Shown here: positions 42,266-49,598 of the stretch, piece by piece | Layout of the letters: the number at the start of each line of letters is the position of its first letter | Numbering within the stretch: the first letter of the stretch is position 1 | Assembly: GCA_017644045.1 (NCBI GenBank) | Contig: JAEPMI010000010.1 | Coordinates: 310,001 to 374,000 of the forward strand | DNA from: Deltaproteobacteria bacterium | Lineage (GTDB): Bacteria; Myxococcota_A; Polyangia; Polyangiales; Houyiibacteriaceae | DNA length: 64,000 nucleotides | Reading direction: 5' to 3' | Position numbers and translations under genes: made by a program | The notes under the pieces: generated by a model | The model's database searches: none | What the model was told of the DNA's origin: nothing | The model's input: only the letters and a program-made list of their open reading frames with translations

Positions 42266-43195
42266 ATGGGAACGACTTCGGAATCAATGCTCGGTGGAAC
42301 GCGAGCGCTCGCGATCGCGCTGGTGCTGGCGCTCGGCGCCTGCGGCGGCACGCGAGAGGCTGCGTGGGAGGACGACACCACCGCCAACCAGGACCAGCCG
42401 GCCGTGTCCGCCGCGGAGGCGCAGTCCGCGCTCCAGCAGGCCGACGCCGCATGGGCCGAGCGTGACGACACCGCCCGCCTGCAGGCGGCGATCGACGGTT
42501 ACACCGCGGTCACCCAGAGCAACCCCGAGGACTACGACACCTGGGTCAAGCTCTCCCGCGCCCACTACTTCATGGCCGACTGCCACGACCGCTTCGACGA
42601 GGCCAAGCAGGAGGCGATGATGGAGAACTTCCAGGCGGGCACCCAGGCCGCCGAGCGCGGGCTGATGTCGCTCTCGCCGGAGTTCAAGGAGCGGATGCAG
42701 AACGGCAGCCGCGTCGACCAGGCGCTCGAGGTCCTCGGCGAGTCCGCGGTGCCCGCCCTCTACTGGCGCGCCAGCAACCTCGGCAAGTGGGCGAGCGCCG
42801 ACAGCTTCGCCACCCTCCTCTCCTACAAGGACGAGATCCGCGCGGTCATGGCCCACTGCCTCGAGAACGACCGCGACTACTTCCACTGGGGTCCGGACCG
42901 CTACTTCGGCGTGTTCTTCGGCCGGGCGCCGAGCTTCGCCGGTGGCGATCTCGAGCGCAGCAAGACCCACTTCGAGGCCTCGCTCTCCCGCGAGCCGAAC
43001 TACTTCGGGACCCACGTGCTGATGGCTCAGGACTACGCCGTGAAGGCGCAGGACCGCGCCGTCTTCGACGAGCACATCAACTTCGTGCTCAACGGCGACC
43101 CGATGTCCGCCGGCCCGGAGCTCGGCCCGGAGAACCGCTGCGAGGTCCGCAAGGCGCGGCTCCTCCAGGAGCAGGCCCCGACCCTCTTCGAGTGA
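42266..43195 (+). CDS. TRAP-transporter-associated lipoprotein, T component (TatT-like)
   Basis: 309 residues from ATG 42266, 10 nt after a GGAGGT ribosome site. Signal ends in the lipobox LGAC. The mature protein is helical with TPR-like pairs and the stretch YFGVFFGRAPSFAGGDLERS, characteristic of the TatT family first described in Treponema, where a trimer of T subunits binds the P solute-binding protein. The next gene, 108 bp downstream, is a DctP-family binding protein, as expected. No Q/M membrane subunits are in the window. The nearest genes on both sides are unrelated. Confidence 0.82.
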   Translation: MGTTSESMLGGTRALAIALVLALGACGGTREAAWEDDTTANQDQPAVSAAEAQSALQQADAAWAERDDTARLQAAIDGYTAVTQSNPEDYDTWVKLSRAHYFMADCHDRFDEAKQEAMMENFQAGTQAAERGLMSLSPEFKERMQNGSRVDQALEVLGESAVPALYWRASNLGKWASADSFATLLSYKDEIRAVMAHCLENDRDYFHWGPDRYFGVFFGRAPSFAGGDLERSKTHFEASLSREPNYFGTHVLMAQDYAVKAQDRAVFDEHINFVLNGDPMSAGPELGPENRCEVRKARLLQEQAPTLFE

Positions 43196-43303
43196 GGTCG
43201 GGACCCTCGATGAATACGTGGGCGCTCCAGGCGTCGAAGCGGCCGAGCGCGGTCCTTTTCGACCCCGGGCCCCGAAACGAACAGCGCAGATGGGTGGAGT
43301 GAT

Positions 43304-44311
43304 ATGAGAAAGCGAATTGCGATCCTGACGGCGATGAGCGCCGTCCTTTGTACGACGGCCGTTCTGGCCACCGGCGGTGACGCGGGGGCGCAGGAGACGA
43401 TCGACGTCAAGGTCGCCACCGTCGCGCCCGAGGGCACGCCCTGGGAGAAGCAGCTCCGGCAGTTCAAGCGCTACCTGACCGAGGAGACCAACGGTCGGGT
43501 CCGCGTGAAGATGTTCATGGGCGGCTCGCTCGGTGGTGAGAAGGCGCTCGTTCGCCGGACCTCGCAGGGCGGCATCCAGGTCTTCGGCGGCTCCACGGCC
43601 GCCTTGGGCAGCCTGGTCCCGGAGCTCAACGTCATCGAGGCGCCCTACCTCTTCAGCTCCACCGCAGAAGCGGACCGCGCGCTCGACAAGGACGCGGTCA
43701 TCCAGCAGGTCTCGTCGGCCGTCGAGGCCCGCGGCTTCAAGTTCGGCTTCTGGGCCGAGAACGGTTTCCGCTCCTGGTTCACCCGGGAGAAGGAGATCCG
43801 GGCGCCGGCCGATCTACGCGGCTTGCGCATGCGATCGCAGGAGGCGCTCGTCCATCTGCAGACCTACCGCGGACTCGGCGCCACACCGGTGCCGATCGAC
43901 GTGACCAACGTGTTGACGAGCCTCCAGACCGGCGCGGTCGACGGCTTCGACAACACACCGCTCTTCGCGTTCGCGACGAGCTGGTACCAGGCCGCGCACC
44001 ACCTGAACCTCAGCGAGCACAGCTATCAGCCGGGCATCATCGTCTACTCGAAGCGATGGTTCGACGGACTGCCCGCCGACATCCAGGGCAAGCTGACCAA
44101 CGTGCCCCGCAACCTCGTGACCAACGGTCGCCAGGCCGTTCGCCGGATGGATCCCATCCTCATCCGGAACCTCGAGCGCTACGGCATTCAGGTCCACCGT
44201 CCCTCGGCCGCCGAGCGCTCCGCGTTCGCGCAGGCGACCCGGAACGTGCCCGACCAGGTCGCCCGCAAGGCGGGTGGCGGCGGTCGCGCCCTGCTCCGCG
44301 CCCTGCGCTGA
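43304..44311 (+). CDS. TRAP-transporter solute-binding protein, DctP family (TatP-like)
   Basis: 335 residues with a cleavable signal peptide (AMSAVLCTTAVLATGGDAGAQ) and a GGAG ribosome site. DctP fold: DVKVATVAPEGTPWEKQLRQ at the start, GLRMRSQEALVHLQ containing the conserved substrate-carboxylate Arg, and NVLTSLQTGAVDGFDNT. Paired with the TatT-like lipoprotein upstream, it should belong to a TPAT-type TRAP system that takes up a hydrophobic or organic-acid ligand (inference from the family). A textbook terminator follows. Confidence 0.88.
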   Translation: MRKRIAILTAMSAVLCTTAVLATGGDAGAQETIDVKVATVAPEGTPWEKQLRQFKRYLTEETNGRVRVKMFMGGSLGGEKALVRRTSQGGIQVFGGSTAALGSLVPELNVIEAPYLFSSTAEADRALDKDAVIQQVSSAVEARGFKFGFWAENGFRSWFTREKEIRAPADLRGLRMRSQEALVHLQTYRGLGATPVPIDVTNVLTSLQTGAVDGFDNTPLFAFATSWYQAAHHLNLSEHSYQPGIIVYSKRWFDGLPADIQGKLTNVPRNLVTNGRQAVRRMDPILIRNLERYGIQVHRPSAAERSAFAQATRNVPDQVARKAGGGGRALLRALR

Positions 44312-44333
44312 GCTCGGTCCGACTCTCTTGGAG

Positions 44334-44361
44334 AGGCGCGTCCTTCGGGGCGCGCCTTTTC
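44334..44361 (+). terminator. Rho-independent terminator after the TatP-like gene
   Basis: Ten-base-pair stem (AGGCGCGTCC / GGGCGCGCCT, one G-U pair) capped by a TTCG tetraloop and followed by TTT. It lies 23 bp after the stop and marks the end of the TatT-TatP unit. Confidence 0.9.
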
Positions 44362-44446
44362 TCGTTTCGGGAGGCCGCGAAGATTCTCGTGACCCGATCT
44401 GAACTCCGTTCGCCTCTCCTCCTGCGAACCCTTTCCCAGGAGAACG

Positions 44447-45853
44447 ATGCGACACGCCCTGACCCTCCGGACCCTATTGATGGTCCTCCTGTCCGCTTGT
44501 AGCTGCGGCGACGACCCGACCGATTCGAGCGACGTGACCGACGACGACCCCATGGACGCGCCGGGGGTCGACATGAGCACTCCGAACGATGGCGCGACCG
44601 TCGACGCGAGTGGGGACGACGATGACGGCGGGGAGTCGATGGGGGACTTCTGTGACGGCGAGGGGCCCCTCATCATCGTCGGGGACGACACCAGCACCGA
44701 GATGGACTGCGCGGGACGGATCGCGGAGCGTTCGTTCCGCTACGCTCTCTGCACCTGCGAGGGACTGGTGACCAGCCACGAGCTGAGCACCGACTCGTTC
44801 GACTCGGACATGGGCCCCTACGTGCCGCCCGGCGGTGTGGGCGGATCGGTCGGGACCAATGGCGGCGGCAACTCCACGGCCGATTGGGACGTGGGCGGCT
44901 CGCTCTGGTCGTCCGGATCGACGGGCTGGACCGTGAGCAGCGAGCTGGCGATCGGCTCCGAGCTCCATCTCACCGGCCGACTGGCGGGTAGCGAGGTCTC
45001 GGTGGGCGCGGACGCCTGGGTCGGTGGCGGCATCGGTCTCGACACCCTCACCGTGGAGGGCACCCTCACGGTCCCCGATCCGGACGCCGTGGTCGTGGAC
45101 TCCCTCAGCACCGGCGGCGACGCCACCGGTGTGGTGGAGGTGGCCGATCCCTGCGCCTGCGGCGAAGACGCGATCGTCGATGTCGCGTCCTTCGTCGCCG
45201 GATACGCAGTCGACAACGACAACGCGGCGATCGCGCTCTCCGCCGACGCCCTCGCGAACGTGTCCACCGAGACGACCCTCGAGCTCCCCTGCGGTCGCTT
45301 CTACCTGGACTCGGTGTCGGCCACCGCGCCGCTGACCATTCGCGTCACCGGCCGCGTCGCGCTCTTCGTCGGCGGCTCGATCACCGCCAACGACACCTTC
45401 GAGGTGATCCCGGAAGGCGACGCCGAGGTCGACGTCTTCGTCGGCGGCAACGTGACCGGCGCTGGCGCGTTCTCGGTCGGTACCGCGGACGCTCCTGCCC
45501 GCGCGCGCCTCTACGTGGGCGGCAACGGCACCGTGAACCTCTCGGCCTCGACCACCTTCGCCGGCAACCTCTACGCACCGCGGGCGGAGCTGGTGACGGC
45601 CGGCGACGTCGAGATCTTCGGCGCCGCGTTCGTGAGGCGGCTCTCGGCCGCCGGCTCGGTGGACATCCACTACGACACCGCGATCCTCGAAGCGGGCGAC
45701 GACTGCGACATCCCGGACACCTGCAGCATGTGCGGCGACTGCCCGAGCGTGCAGGCGTGCATCGACGGGGTCTGCGGGGAGTGCCGCACGAGCGCGGACT
45801 GCTGCTCACCCCTGATCTGCCGCGACGGGGCGTGCGTGCCCGAGCTGATCTGA
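44447..45853 (+). CDS. Large surface lipoprotein with beta-rich repeats and Cys-rich tail
   Basis: 468 residues, AGGAG ribosome site. Lipoprotein signal (LLMVLLSACSCGDD), then an Asp/Thr-rich spacer. A long region of hydrophobic-Gly repeats follows (SVGADAWVGGGIGLDTLTVE; VDVFVGGNVTGAGAF; ARARLYVGGNGTVNLSAS; GNLYAPRAELVTAGDVEIFG), suggesting a right-handed beta-solenoid of the kind seen in bactofilin- or DUF7305-like surface proteins. The tail has ten cysteines (CSMCGDCPSVQAC; CRTSADCCSPLIC). Probably an outer-surface structural or adhesive protein; no enzyme motif. Confidence 0.78.
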   Translation: MRHALTLRTLLMVLLSACSCGDDPTDSSDVTDDDPMDAPGVDMSTPNDGATVDASGDDDDGGESMGDFCDGEGPLIIVGDDTSTEMDCAGRIAERSFRYALCTCEGLVTSHELSTDSFDSDMGPYVPPGGVGGSVGTNGGGNSTADWDVGGSLWSSGSTGWTVSSELAIGSELHLTGRLAGSEVSVGADAWVGGGIGLDTLTVEGTLTVPDPDAVVVDSLSTGGDATGVVEVADPCACGEDAIVDVASFVAGYAVDNDNAAIALSADALANVSTETTLELPCGRFYLDSVSATAPLTIRVTGRVALFVGGSITANDTFEVIPEGDAEVDVFVGGNVTGAGAFSVGTADAPARARLYVGGNGTVNLSASTTFAGNLYAPRAELVTAGDVEIFGAAFVRRLSAAGSVDIHYDTAILEAGDDCDIPDTCSMCGDCPSVQACIDGVCGECRTSADCCSPLICRDGACVPELI

Positions 45854-45905
45854 GCTTCGTCCGGCCTTCGGGAAGAGGCGCGGGGCGCGTATCGTACGTC
45901 GCCAT

Positions 45906-46907
45906 ATGAAGCCCCTCGCCTCTTCGCTCCTTCTCGCGTGCCTGCTCGGCGCGTGCTCCGAGGACCCGCCCTGCGAACGCGGTTGGCTCTCCCAGCCCTG
46001 GGAGGCGCCGCCCCTCGACGTCATGGTGCCGGTCGGCGCGCACGTGTGCATGCCGACGCATGGCGACAACCGAGTGAAGTACTGGCTGCAGAACACGTCG
46101 GTGCACGACGCGAACATGCAGACCGTCGACGCCGCGCAGGGGTCTGGCTGGAGCCGAACGAGCGACAACTGGTATGGCTCGGTCGACACCGGCGACTCGC
46201 CGAAGTGGAGCGAGCTGCGAGGCCCCACGGGCGAGCTCCGCATCGACATCCGGCAGGCCGCGGGCGGCGCGTTCGTCGAGCTGACCTTCCGCGAACCGCA
46301 GGGGGCCGCGGCCGCGCTGGCTCCGCCGCCGTCCCGCCCGATCCCCGCCGCCGGTGCACCGGAAGCAGCGGCCGCCAACCCGACCCTGGGCGCGCCGCTC
46401 GACGTCCCCGAGCACTCGGGCCGTCGTGGCTCGGCGACTCCGACCACGGTCGTGCAGGCGTTCATCGACTACGAGTCGCCCTTCGACGCCCGTTTCCTGC
46501 CGACCCTCGATCGCCTGGTCGCCGAGCACCCCGAGGTGCAGGTCGTGATCCGGAACAACCCTCTCCCCTTCCATCGCAACGCGATGAGCGCTGCGCAGGC
46601 CGCGCTCGCCGTGCGGGCGCAGGTCGGCGACGAGGGCTTCTGGCAGTACCAGACGATCCTCTTCGAGAACGCGCGGGCGCTCGGCCGCCCCGAGCTCGAG
46701 CGCTATGCGGCGCAGATCCCGGGCCTCGACGTAGCGCGCTTCGCCCGCGAGCTCGACGGAGGCACCCACGAACCCGCCGTGCGGGCGGACATGGCCGCGG
46801 CGGCGGCCGCCGGAGCGCGCGGGACACCGACGAGCTTCGTCGGCACCACGATGATCCGTGGGGCCCAGCCCTACGCCGCGGTCGAAGCCGCGCTCGGCGG
46901 AGGCTGA
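45906..46907 (+). CDS. DsbA-like thioredoxin-fold lipoprotein lacking the catalytic CxxC
   Basis: 333 residues. Lipoprotein signal with lipobox LGAC. An N-terminal beta-rich domain of about 100 residues and an Ala/Pro linker are followed by a DsbA/thioredoxin_4-type domain. At the place where these proteins carry FxCPYCxxF it reads DYESPFDARF (about residues 189-198), so both cysteines are replaced (Ser and Asp). The cis-Pro loop (GTPTSFVG) and the helical insert (NNPLPFHRNAMSAAQAALAV) are kept. It cannot do thiol-disulfide exchange at the normal site and is probably a binding or chaperone protein (inference). It converges on the inositol-phosphate cytidylyltransferase gene 7 bp away. Confidence 0.82.
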   Translation: MKPLASSLLLACLLGACSEDPPCERGWLSQPWEAPPLDVMVPVGAHVCMPTHGDNRVKYWLQNTSVHDANMQTVDAAQGSGWSRTSDNWYGSVDTGDSPKWSELRGPTGELRIDIRQAAGGAFVELTFREPQGAAAALAPPPSRPIPAAGAPEAAAANPTLGAPLDVPEHSGRRGSATPTTVVQAFIDYESPFDARFLPTLDRLVAEHPEVQVVIRNNPLPFHRNAMSAAQAALAVRAQVGDEGFWQYQTILFENARALGRPELERYAAQIPGLDVARFARELDGGTHEPAVRADMAAAAAAGARGTPTSFVGTTMIRGAQPYAAVEAALGGG

Positions 46908-46914
46908 GGAAGGC

Positions 46915-47727
46915 TCAGCCGACCGCGACGCGAGCCGCGGCGGGAGCCAACGTCTCGCCGTACGCGCCGATGAGGCGCTCGGCCTCGGCGTGCGCGTCCG
47001 GGGTGTCGACGTCGATCCAGCGAGCGGCGCCCACGTCGACGACCTTCATGCGTCCGTCGGCCGCGAGGGTCGCCACGCCCTGCGAGAGGGAGCAGCCCTC
47101 CGGGCCATCGGCGTCGCGGAGCGCGTCGATGAGAGCGGGGGTGATGCGGAAGACGCCGGTGTCGAGGCAGTCGTAGCTCTCGAGCTGCTTGTCGATGGCG
47201 ACGATGCGATCGCCCTCGATGCGCACCTTGGTGGCGTCGGGCAGGTCGAAGCAGCGGGGGATGTCGAAGTCGACACCGAGGACGGCCTCGTCGGCGCCGA
47301 GCCGGAAGGCGCCCACGGCGCGAACCAGATCGGGGTTCCAGAGGTGATCGCTCATGAGCAGGTAGGTCGGGCCGGTGACGAACTCGGCGGCCTTGAGCAC
47401 GGAGGTCCCGTTGGGCTTGTCGACCTCGTCGTTCTCGAAGAAGGAGAGCGACACACCGAGGTCCCAGCTCTCGAGCTCCTCGCGGAGGACCTCGCCGAGG
47501 TGGCCGATGACCACGCCGACCTCACGGACGCCCGCGGCGCGGAGGCCACGGATCACGCGGACGATGAGCGGCACGCCGGCCACGGTCTCGAGGGGCTTCG
47601 GATAGGGCCGACCCGCCACGAGGCGGGAGCCCTTGCCAGCGGCGAGGATCAGAGCGCGCGTGCCCGGGAAGGCGCGAACGTCGGCGCGGCGGGGCGCGGG
47701 AACCACTGAGCTATCTCTCGTCGTCAT
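46915..47727 (-). CDS. CTP:inositol-1-phosphate cytidylyltransferase-like nucleotidyltransferase
   Basis: 270 residues from ATG 47727 (ATG 47778 is also in frame). Nucleotidyltransferase motif ALILAAGKGSRL with Lys in PYPKPLETVAG. Several further segments closely resemble archaeal IPCT: KPNGTSVLKAAE, LLMSDHLWNPDL (metal-binding Asp), ATKVRIEGDRIVAIDKQLES followed by YDCLDTGVF, and WIDVDTPDAH. IPCT makes CDP-inositol from inositol-1-phosphate. The divergent neighbour is inositol-3-phosphate synthase, which makes its substrate, a strong contextual support. No membrane-bound phosphotransferase domain is fused, unlike some archaeal enzymes. Confidence 0.8.
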   Translation of the reverse strand: MTTRDSSVVPAPRRADVRAFPGTRALILAAGKGSRLVAGRPYPKPLETVAGVPLIVRVIRGLRAAGVREVGVVIGHLGEVLREELESWDLGVSLSFFENDEVDKPNGTSVLKAAEFVTGPTYLLMSDHLWNPDLVRAVGAFRLGADEAVLGVDFDIPRCFDLPDATKVRIEGDRIVAIDKQLESYDCLDTGVFRITPALIDALRDADGPEGCSLSQGVATLAADGRMKVVDVGAARWIDVDTPDAHAEAERLIGAYGETLAPAAARVAVG

Positions 47728-48159
47728 GCTCTTCTCTTCATCCAAGTCGGCGTCGAAGGGCCGTGCGGCCTGCTCCAACCGTCACCGTGGATTCACACCC
47801 GTGAATCTGAGGCACGGTGTCGTGTCGGGCGTCTAGGGACGCCGTGACGCGAAATCGAGCAATAACCGCGAAAAAACCCATCATTTTGGCATCAATCGAC
47901 CGTTCCGAGAGCCGGAAGCGTCCGATTGCACACTCTCACCCAAGCACGACGCATGCCGCGCGGGTCGACCCATAGCGCGTTTCCGAGGGTGTCGCAGCTT
48001 TCCGGCGGCGATTGGCGGGTTTCGCTGCAACGAATGGTGCGTCCCATCGCACCGACCGCCTGTCCTGGCCCGGGGATTGCTCCCCAGCGTTTGCCGTGGG
48101 GGGAGGTGAATGCTACCGCTCGCCGCCGCTTCGAGCGGCCGAAAGAGAGAGAGAACGAC
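47728..48159. promoter_or_regulatory. Divergent control region between cytidylyltransferase and inositol-phosphate synthase genes
   Basis: 432 bp with no convincing gene, holding promoters for both directions. It contains a nested dyad at 47783-47819 and a notable A-rich patch around 47868-47886 (CGCGAAAAAACCCATCATTT), rare in this GC-rich sequence. I could not assign -35/-10 boxes with confidence. Confidence 0.5.
47783..47819. promoter_or_regulatory. Nested operator-like dyad upstream of the cytidylyltransferase gene
   Basis: Inner repeat GATTCAC-ACCC-GTGAATC (47790-47807) enclosed by CACCGTG (47783-47789) and CACGGTG (47813-47819), giving two concentric 7-bp inverted repeats. It starts 56 bp upstream of the cytidylyltransferase start codon. 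A shared regulator for both inositol genes is plausible (inference). Confidence 0.55.
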
Positions 48160-49476
48160 ATGCAGAAGCCCGCGACGATCGAGCCCGCCAAGGGAAAGCT
48201 CGGCGTCCTCCTGCCCGGGATGGGCGCCGTCGGGACCACGTTCATCGCGGGGTGCCTGCTGGCTCGGAAGGGGATCGCCAAGCCCTTCGGCTCGCTCACC
48301 CAGATGGGCACCATCCGTCTCGGCAAGCGCAGCGAGGAGAAGTCCCCGCTCATCCGCGATCTGGTCGGTCTGCCGAGCCTGGACGATCTCGTCTTCGGCG
48401 GCTGGGACCTCTTCCCCGCGAACGCCCTCGAGGCCGCGCGTGAGGCCGATGTGCTCTCGGAGAAGCACCTCGACGCGATCGCCGACGAGCTCGCGGCGAT
48501 CCAGCCGATGAAGGCCGTCTTCTTCCCCGAGTTCGTGAAGCGCCTGCGCGGCGAGCACGTGAAGACCGGGGACAACAAGATGGAGCTCGCGGAGGCGGTC
48601 CGGCAGGACATCCGTGACTTCAAGGAGAAGAACGGACTCGATCGCTGCGTCGCCGTCTGGTGCGGCAGCACCGAGGTGCACCGCGAGCCGACCGATTGCC
48701 ACAAGTCGCTGGCCGCCTTCGAAGAGGGCCTGCGCAACAGCGACCCGGCGATCAGCCCCTCGCAGATCTACGCCTATGCCTGCCTCAAGGAGCGGGTCGG
48801 TTACGCCAACGGCGCGCCGAACCTCACCGAGGACCTGCCGGCGATCGTCGAGCTCTCCCGCGAGACGCAGACGCCCGTGAGCGGCAAGGACTTCAAGACG
48901 GGCCAGACGCTGATGAAGACCATTCTCGCGCCCGGCCTGCGGGCGCGCGCGCTCGGCGTTCGGGGCTGGTTCTCGACGAACATCCTCGGCAACCGCGACG
49001 GCGAGGTCCTCGAGGATCCGGAGAGCTTCAAGTCCAAGGAGGTCAGCAAGCTCGGCGTGCTCGAGACAATCCTCCAGCCGCACCTGCAGCCCGACCTCTA
49101 CGGGGACATGTACCACAAGGTCCGCATCAACTATTACCCGCCCCGCGGTGACCAGAAGGAGGGCTGGGACAACATCGACATCTTCGGATGGCTCGGTTAC
49201 CCGATGCAGATCAAGATCGACTTCCTCTGTCGGGACTCGATCCTCGCCGCCCCGCTGGTCCTGGACCTCGCGCTCTTCACCGACCTCGCGCAGCGCGCGG
49301 GCATGAGCGGCATCCAGGAGTGGCTGAGCTTCTACTACAAGAGCCCGGCGCACGCGCCGGAGGTCTACCCCGAGCACAACCTCTTCGTGCAGCTCGTGAA
49401 GCTGAAGAACACGCTCCGCTGGATGACCGGCGAAGACCTGATCACGCACCTGGGCAACGAGTACTATCCTTCGTAG
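48160..49476 (+). CDS. ino1: Inositol-3-phosphate synthase
   Basis: 438 residues from ATG 48160 after a GAGAGAGAGAA ribosome site; the 234-bp longer frame is not supported. Converts glucose-6-phosphate to myo-inositol-3-phosphate with NAD. The NAD-binding LLPGMGAVGTTFIAGCLLA opens the protein. GGWDLFPANALEAA, KTGQTLMKTILAPGL and GWFSTNILGNRDGEVLEDPE are diagnostic, as is FKSKEVSKLGVL. Together with the divergent cytidylyltransferase it would supply CDP-inositol for inositol phospholipids or a di-myo-inositol-phosphate-type solute. The stop codon's last base is already in stem I of a triple-hairpin element. Confidence 0.94.
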   Translation: MQKPATIEPAKGKLGVLLPGMGAVGTTFIAGCLLARKGIAKPFGSLTQMGTIRLGKRSEEKSPLIRDLVGLPSLDDLVFGGWDLFPANALEAAREADVLSEKHLDAIADELAAIQPMKAVFFPEFVKRLRGEHVKTGDNKMELAEAVRQDIRDFKEKNGLDRCVAVWCGSTEVHREPTDCHKSLAAFEEGLRNSDPAISPSQIYAYACLKERVGYANGAPNLTEDLPAIVELSRETQTPVSGKDFKTGQTLMKTILAPGLRARALGVRGWFSTNILGNRDGEVLEDPESFKSKEVSKLGVLETILQPHLQPDLYGDMYHKVRINYYPPRGDQKEGWDNIDIFGWLGYPMQIKIDFLCRDSILAAPLVLDLALFTDLAQRAGMSGIQEWLSFYYKSPAHAPEVYPEHNLFVQLVKLKNTLRWMTGEDLITHLGNEYYPS

Positions 49477-49566
49477 GAGGGTCTTCGAAAGACCCTCCCG
49501 CTTCGCTCCGGCGGAGCCGGAGACTTGCTCCCACCCAAACGGGCGCGCCTTTGGGCGCGCCTGTTT
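49472..49566 (+). repeat. Triple-hairpin stop-codon-linked element, copy 3
   Basis: The CGTAG at the ino1 stop runs straight into stem I GGAGGGTCTT/AAGACCCTCC (49476-49498, CGA loop). Stem II is CTCCGGC-GGA-GCCGGAG (49506-49522). Compared with the GTCGGC/GCCGAC of other copies it has paired changes on both arms. Linker GACTTGCTCCCACCCAAAC leads to stem III AAACGGGCGCGCC/GGCGCGCCTGTTT (49537-49566), which resembles a terminator. It separates convergent ino1 and the L,D-transpeptidase gene. Confidence 0.85.
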
Positions 49567-49598
49567 GCGTTGTGGAGGGGCCGGACCGCGGTGTGGAG

